The position numbers and the translations under genes are program-made. A stretch of DNA of 9,784 bases. It comes from JBHIBD01 sp046758865 (GTDB lineage Bacteria > Planctomycetota > Brocadiia > Brocadiales > Bathyanammoxibiaceae). The notes beneath the pieces are model-generated. The model did not search any database and was not told the origin of the DNA. It saw only the letters and a program-made list of their open reading frames with translations. Each line of letters begins with the position of its first letter. Positions within the stretch are counted from its first letter, which is position 1. Shown piece by piece: positions 5,726 to 9,784 of the stretch. Location of the stretch: the NCBI GenBank assembly GCA_046758865.1, contig JBHIBD010000075.1, positions 1-9,784 of the forward strand. Direction: 5' to 3'.

Positions 5726-6670
5726 GTGAAGACAACGAGCAAATCTACAATAATACCTGTAGTATCCATTGCTGCTTTTTTGATTGCCACAAATTCTTTT
5801 ATTGTACAAGCTCAAGATGATAAGGTTGTGGCTATTGTAAATGGTGAGAATGTTTACAGTAGTGAGATTGAAAAGCGTTTAAAAAGGTATGAAGGTATAG
5901 ACCCTGCCCTGCTACCAGACATCAAGAACGAGATCCTCGATGAAATAGTGATACAACTGGTTGTAGCACAATTCCTCGAAAAAGAGGGGATCCAGCTGGA
6001 GGAGCAGGTTGTAGAAGACACCATAAATAACTTACGAGAGAGCCTAAAGAGTAACCCCCGCACCGCCGGGCAGACACTGGAAACCCTGTTATCAACCCTT
6101 GGCTCTAGTATGGAACAGTTGAAGAACGAGATAAAGAGCTCTATAGGGCTAAGGAGGTATTTTAGCCAAAGGGTTGATGACAGTAAACTTCTGGAATACT
6201 TTAATGCAAATAAGGGTGTTTATGGTGGCGAGATGTTGAGGGCCAGTCACATCCTTTTGGACACCAGGGCACTTAAGACGAAGAAGGAGTTTGCCGCAGC
6301 ATTTGATAAGATACATGACATAAAAGGTCAACTGGATGGCGGTGCGGATTTTGCGGAACTTGCCAAGAAATATTCAAATTGCCCATCCGCTCAAAAGGGC
6401 GGTGACCTGGGATTTTTCCCCAGGAAGGGGGTAATGGTGGAGCCCTTTGCCGAGGCGGCCTTCAAACTGAAGGTTGGAGAAGTAAGCGAGCCCGTACAGA
6501 CGCAGTTTGGCTTCCACATCATAAAAGTTACCGACAGGAAAGAGGCAAAGGATGTAAAATTTGAGGAGGTTAAGCAGCAGGTAGAAGAGAACTACATTAA
6601 CGAGGAAACAGAGAAACTTATAGAAAAGCAGGTATCCGAGGCTAACATCGAAAGAAAGGGCTTTGATTAG
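5726..6670 (+). CDS. Secreted parvulin-type peptidyl-prolyl isomerase (SurA/PrsA/PpiC-like foldase)
   Basis: Helps exported proteins fold by cis-trans isomerisation of prolyl bonds in the periplasm or cell envelope. With the start at GTG 5726-5728 the protein has 314 residues: Sec signal peptide 1-28 (MKTTSK, hydrophobic 9-27, cleavage near VQA/Q), a SurA N-like helical region about 32-150 (VVAIVNGENVYSSEIEK), and a rotamase domain about 170-275. That domain shows ASHILLDT (173-180), SAQKGGDLGFF (221-231), EPFAEAAFKLKVGEVSEPV (239-257) and FGFHIIKV (261-268). A charged helix of about 40 residues ends it. The GTG has GGAAGGG (5713-5719) 6 nt upstream and gives a clean signal peptide. The same frame is open back to ATG 5630, which would add 32 residues with an LLGC lipobox-like motif but lacks a spaced ribosome site. 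It stands alone and converges on comEC. Confidence 0.9.
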   Translation: MKTTSKSTIIPVVSIAAFLIATNSFIVQAQDDKVVAIVNGENVYSSEIEKRLKRYEGIDPALLPDIKNEILDEIVIQLVVAQFLEKEGIQLEEQVVEDTINNLRESLKSNPRTAGQTLETLLSTLGSSMEQLKNEIKSSIGLRRYFSQRVDDSKLLEYFNANKGVYGGEMLRASHILLDTRALKTKKEFAAAFDKIHDIKGQLDGGADFAELAKKYSNCPSAQKGGDLGFFPRKGVMVEPFAEAAFKLKVGEVSEPVQTQFGFHIIKVTDRKEAKDVKFEEVKQQVEENYINEETEKLIEKQVSEANIERKGFD

Positions 6671-6696
6671 TTAAAACCTCTGCAAAATACCCCAAA

Positions 6697-6725
6697 TGTC
6701 ATTCTTCGCTCCGCTCAGAATGACA
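6697..6725. repeat. REP-like inverted repeat between convergent genes, possible bidirectional terminator
   Basis: TGTCATTCT (6697-6705) and AGAATGACA (6717-6725) are perfect 9-nt inverted arms around an 11-nt centre that includes GC-TCC-GC. The arms plus the TTCGCTCCGCTC centre resemble a short dispersed intergenic repeat I recall from many bacterial genomes. It sits in the 80-nt gap between the PPIase stop and the comEC stop, where a stem-loop could end both transcripts. There is no clear U-run on either side, so intrinsic termination is uncertain. Confidence 0.6.
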
Positions 6726-6750
6726 ACATGGTGTCAGGGGACTTTCCTCT

Positions 6751-9219
6751 CTAGTCGTCTACAACTTCTCCACCTTTATAGGTCCAGGCCTTAATACCCG
6801 TCTTGTCCACCTTGAGAAAAAGTGCCCCCATTTCGCGTGTCTGTAGCACTAGGCCCCCTTCTGGCCTTTGGGCAGACAAATCCCTGGTTGAGCCAGCACT
6901 GACCAGTATGTATCGTGGCCTCGCAGCCGTGTAGAGGTCCGCCACATTGCTAATGAAGGCACCATGGTGCGGGGCTTGAACAACATCTGCCCTGAGGTCA
7001 TACCCTGAATCGAGTAGGGTCTCTATACCGCGCTTCTCTATGTCGCCACAGAGGAGGACGCCTTTGCCACCGTATTCTATCATCAGTACAGAGGAGGTGT
7101 CGTTATGAGAGAGCCGGCTAGTGCCACCGGGAGGATGCAGCACCCTCACCCCGGCCCCTCCCAGACCTTCAAGCTCTGCCCCCTTTTCGATAACCTCGAC
7201 GGGGACATCCTTGACGGCGAGAAATCCCAGCAGCCCCCTGGCACGAGGTGAGTTAAAGAGCTGCTCATTTACCAGGACCTTACGGACACGAAATCTTTCA
7301 ATCAAGGACGGCAACCCATTATAGTGGTCTGTATCCTCATGAGATATCACTACTGCATCGATCGTCCTGATACCCATGTGCCACAAAAACGGTGCAATGA
7401 CCCTTTTCCCCACGTCAGACCAGCCCCGTCTTCCAGTGTCATAAAGTATGTTCTTACCATTAGGAAACTGGATAAGTGTACAGCTTCCATGCCCTACATC
7501 TAACCCCGTAAGCCAAAGCGCACTATCCCCCCTGGACAATACACCAGCAATTATGTGCCCATAGAGATATATATTACCTACAAGAAGACAGAGACAAGCG
7601 ATGTAACCAAACCGCAACCTCGTTACTCCTCTTAACATGAACGGCATAGCTAGTGCATACAACCCAACAAGCCACGGCCAGGACGGTGCCGGACTATAAA
7701 AAGAGCATCCCGGAATGGAAGAGGCGATAGAGATTATGGCCTTTGTTGCTATATCAGCACCGTGGGCCACGTAGGCAACTGGACTTGCTAGAAGAGGAGA
7801 AAACAGACCTACCGGCAGTAGAACAAACCCGCACACCGTAATCGTCCATATCAGCGGAAATATAATAACGCTAAGCGGTGCACCCAGCGGTACAACACGG
7901 TGGAAATAATAAAGTATGAGCGGTGAGGTTGCGATCCAGGCCCCAAGCGAGATGCAGAGGCTTGCGCGCAGATATGGCCACAGTCTATGATACAATTGTG
8001 GATATTCCTCCTCTACCTGAAGGCGCTCCACGAGGAGTGAATCGCCCCAGAAGAAGGACTCTATCCTCGGACTCAAGTAGACTATGCCCAACACTCCAGA
8101 CACAGACAGCTGAAAACCCACGTTGAATAGGTCAGAGGGGTTCCAAATGAGTATGGACATCACTGCGGCGGCAATCCCACTGCCAAAGTCCCACTGTCTC
8201 CTCACCAGATAGGCGCCAAATATGAATATCACCATCAGTGTGGCCCTGAGCACCGGTGGCTTCAAACCTGTTAGCAGGGCATAAAGACTGGTGAGGACAA
8301 TTATTAGAAGGACGGCAATTCTCTTCGGAACCCCAAGGAGAAGTAAAAGGGGATAAATGGATAAGACAAGTATGCCCACATGTAAGCCACTGATGGCTAG
8401 AAAGTGTAAGGTGCCCGTCCTTTTAAAATTTTCTATTACCTCCCAGGGAATTTCCTCTCGAGTGCCAAGGGCAAGTCCAGCTAAGGTGGTAACGCTGCCA
8501 GGAAGGGCAGATGAACGGATGACCTCAGCAAGCCTTTCCTTAAGACCGTAGACCCCACGGAAGAAAATGTTGCCACAACCTTCTTCGATTAGTCTCACAT
8601 TATTGGCATTCTCTACACTCGCTACTACACGTATGCTGGTTCTCTGTCTCTGGAGGTACCGCCGGTAGTCAAATTGTCCTGGGTTTCTCGACCCATAGGG
8701 AATGAATACATTCCCCAAGACCTCCACCCTCTGGCCATACCTGTACTGGGGAAGCTCCGTGCCATATATATTCACCAGCACCACCCCCCCTACTCTGTGC
8801 CACCCTGTATCACCCTCCACCTCTTCCACCCTGAGTGGGAAGCGGGTATTACTCCTATTTATCTTTGCCTTCTGCCAGGGTAGGGGAGGAGGGGGCACCT
8901 GGCGCTTGACGGGCATATCAACAATAACGCCACGAAGTCGCATCAAACGCTTGTCCTCTGTGACCAGGTTTACTACATGGTCTGCGGGACAGGAGTGGAA
9001 CCGCACGTGGTGATAGGAAGCACCTGCCCAGAATGCGAGCATCAGACAGGTTGCTATGTAAAAGAGACCTGAACGCCATACAAATAGGACGCTCCAACAG
9101 AAGACTAGAACACCGGTGGTAAGACCCAGCAGCAGAAGGAAGGGTATCTGAACGGAGTAATCCAGAAAAATCCCCAAAGAGAACGCAAGGACGATAAAGA
9201 GGAGCGGCCGGTGCATCAC
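6751..9219 (-). CDS. comEC: ComEC/Rec2-family DNA internalisation protein
   Basis: Inner-membrane channel protein for uptake of single-stranded DNA in natural transformation. It is full-length (822 residues) with all three parts. An N-terminal membrane anchor with about three hydrophobic helices (5-20, 25-46, 50-68) leads to a DUF4131/OB-like soluble part. A multi-helix Competence domain of about residues 235-560 carries LAISGLHVG (near 273-281) and TGLKPPVLRATLM. A C-terminal metallo-beta-lactamase-like domain, about 564-815, has DVGHGS (574-579), the metal motif His627-x-Asp629-x-Asp631-His632, Asp726 in LLCGDIE and the PHHG pair His751/His752, consistent with an active nuclease-like site. 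The usual DVGQGD reads DVGHGS. The start is GTG 9217-9219 or the adjacent ATG 9214-9216; GAGGAG lies 10 or 13 nt upstream. No other competence genes are in the window. Confidence 0.95.
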   Translation of the reverse strand: MMHRPLLFIVLAFSLGIFLDYSVQIPFLLLLGLTTGVLVFCWSVLFVWRSGLFYIATCLMLAFWAGASYHHVRFHSCPADHVVNLVTEDKRLMRLRGVIVDMPVKRQVPPPPLPWQKAKINRSNTRFPLRVEEVEGDTGWHRVGGVVLVNIYGTELPQYRYGQRVEVLGNVFIPYGSRNPGQFDYRRYLQRQRTSIRVVASVENANNVRLIEEGCGNIFFRGVYGLKERLAEVIRSSALPGSVTTLAGLALGTREEIPWEVIENFKRTGTLHFLAISGLHVGILVLSIYPLLLLLGVPKRIAVLLIIVLTSLYALLTGLKPPVLRATLMVIFIFGAYLVRRQWDFGSGIAAAVMSILIWNPSDLFNVGFQLSVSGVLGIVYLSPRIESFFWGDSLLVERLQVEEEYPQLYHRLWPYLRASLCISLGAWIATSPLILYYFHRVVPLGAPLSVIIFPLIWTITVCGFVLLPVGLFSPLLASPVAYVAHGADIATKAIISIASSIPGCSFYSPAPSWPWLVGLYALAMPFMLRGVTRLRFGYIACLCLLVGNIYLYGHIIAGVLSRGDSALWLTGLDVGHGSCTLIQFPNGKNILYDTGRRGWSDVGKRVIAPFLWHMGIRTIDAVVISHEDTDHYNGLPSLIERFRVRKVLVNEQLFNSPRARGLLGFLAVKDVPVEVIEKGAELEGLGGAGVRVLHPPGGTSRLSHNDTSSVLMIEYGGKGVLLCGDIEKRGIETLLDSGYDLRADVVQAPHHGAFISNVADLYTAARPRYILVSAGSTRDLSAQRPEGGLVLQTREMGALFLKVDKTGIKAWTYKGGEVVDD

Positions 9220-9243
9220 GTGGAAAGGTCTCCTCTGGATGCT

Positions 9244-9249
9244 ATTATA
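9244..9249 (-). promoter_or_regulatory. Probable -10 box of comEC
   Basis: A perfect TATAAT on the minus strand about 25 nt ahead of the comEC start codons. The -35 region 17-18 nt further up (TAACAG or ATAACA) is poor. It lies between the HEPN stop and comEC, so comEC can be transcribed apart from the HEPN gene. Confidence 0.45.
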
Positions 9250-9334
9250 ATCTATGTGCTATAGGACTGTTATGGTCCGGCTAAGGTGTGTTTACTCCCG
9301 TGAGACAGCCTGGAATGCAGACAGTACCGCAGGC

Positions 9335-9733
9335 CTAGCTTCCGGACAGTATCTCCTTTATCCTGTTGGTAAGGTTCCAGGCCTCTTCGAGGTCCTTGGC
9401 AAGCTCTTGGTAGGAGTATTCAATAAGTGGGCCTGTAGGATAGCACTCCTGGACATAATACCTGGTAACCCTATCGCAAAACTCCACATACTCGCTAAGC
9501 CCTTGGTCCAGTTTTGCCGCTTCCTTTATAAGGAGTTTCAGTTCATGGGTATCGTGAGGCTTTTTGTCGTTAAAGACTAGATACCCCTTTAAATACTTCT
9601 CCACCGCCTGGTGTATGTGGAAGGCGATTATGTCCGTGTAACCCTGCCTATCATGCAGTAATTGCGCCGTCTCTATATCGTGGGCACCCCTCTCAAACCA
9701 TGCACCAGCCTGCTCCTTCAACCCTTCATCCAT
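9335..9733 (-). CDS. HEPN-domain protein
   Basis: A 132-residue, all-helical, cytosolic protein of the HEPN type. Signs are the helix AWFERGAHDIETAQLL (11-26), the conserved HQAVEKYLKGYL (41-52) and THELKLLI (62-69), then a charged C-terminal helix. Such proteins are often one half of MNT/HEPN toxin-antitoxin pairs, where HEPN cuts RNA and a small nucleotidyltransferase neutralises it. Here no nucleotidyltransferase gene is adjacent: comEC follows and a tRNA precedes. The R-x(4-6)-H ribonuclease motif of active HEPN toxins is not visible, so it may be non-catalytic. The ATG has AAGGAG (9743-9748) 9 nt upstream. That ribosome site begins only 6 nt past the tRNA CCA end, so the mRNA is probably made by read-through from the tRNA. 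Confidence 0.82.
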   Translation of the reverse strand: MDEGLKEQAGAWFERGAHDIETAQLLHDRQGYTDIIAFHIHQAVEKYLKGYLVFNDKKPHDTHELKLLIKEAAKLDQGLSEYVEFCDRVTRYYVQECYPTGPLIEYSYQELAKDLEEAWNLTNRIKEILSGS

Positions 9734-9754
9734 AAATAATCTCTCCTTGGAATA

Positions 9755-9784
9755 TGGCGCCCCCAGCAGGACTCAAACCTGCGA
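9755..9784 (-). tRNA. tRNA, 3' part only (cut by the window edge), isotype not determined
   Basis: Minus-strand sequence shows the T arm GCAGG-TTTGAGT-CCTGC, the 3' acceptor strand TGGGGGC (9759-9765), discriminator G and an encoded CCA (9755-9757). The anticodon lies beyond the window, so the amino acid cannot be named. It sits 21 nt upstream of the HEPN gene on the same strand. Confidence 0.9.

Noticed and set aside
9264..9278. GGAC/GTCC dyad as a terminator after the HEPN gene
   Set aside because: The stem is only 4 bp with a 7-nt loop and no U-run, and it overlaps the likely comEC promoter region.
9335..9733. A complete MNT/HEPN toxin-antitoxin module
   Set aside because: No nucleotidyltransferase gene lies on either side within the window, and the HEPN protein shows no R-x(4-6)-H motif.

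Overview
The window is about 9.8 kb of bacterial chromosome with core genes packed closely, bounded by tRNA genes at both ends (complete tRNA-Asn at the left, the 3' part of another tRNA at the right). I see no insertion sequence, phage gene or CRISPR array. Organism: exported proteins with Sec signal peptides, a SurA/PrsA-type foldase, a full ComEC and probable selenocysteine use point to a free-living bacterium, probably Gram-negative and possibly anaerobic or microaerobic. The metallo-hydrolase half of ComEC (DVGHGS, then NILYDTG, then IAPFLW) reminds me of planctomycete ComEC proteins more than of proteobacterial or Firmicutes ones. This suggests Planctomycetota (perhaps a Brocadiales-like lineage), but it is a low-confidence guess from memory.

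Layout. Positions 3-77 carry tRNA-Asn(GUU) on the minus strand with its own sigma70-like promoter. From 5398 down to 180, all on the minus strand, runs a compact series: gap (GAPDH), pgk, rpe, accD, a hemerythrin-domain protein with a Gly/His-rich tail, and a secreted thioredoxin-fold protein. A good promoter (TTGACA, 17 nt, TAAAAT) lies just upstream of gap. The first four genes are separated by 3, 25 and 0 nt and look like one operon. The last two follow after 36 and 64 nt and may be read through. A divergent intergenic region (5399-5725) with two small palindromes leads to a plus-strand secreted peptidyl-prolyl isomerase (5726-6670). This converges on a minus-strand comEC (6751-9219), with a REP-like hairpin between the two. 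A small HEPN-domain gene (9335-9733) follows directly behind the right-edge tRNA.

Main result. The thioredoxin-fold gene at 180-839 looks like two fragments separated by a stop codon, but both halves are in the same frame. The separator is a single in-frame UGA (651-653) at the first position of a C-x-x-C redox motif, giving U-G-G-C. It is followed at the expected distance by a stem-loop fitting a bacterial SECIS element (stem ACGGC/GCCGU, loop UGGAU with G at the second loop position). The best reading is a 219-residue exported selenoprotein with a thioredoxin domain and a TPR-like C-terminal part. Ordinary gene finding would split it or call it a pseudogene.

How the genes fit together. gap, pgk and rpe serve central carbon flow (glycolysis/gluconeogenesis and the pentose phosphate or Calvin cycle), and accD starts fatty-acid synthesis. 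The hemerythrin-like protein and the selenothioredoxin suggest an oxygen- or metal-sensing and thiol-redox function attached to the end of the same transcription unit. That link is inferred from gene order only.
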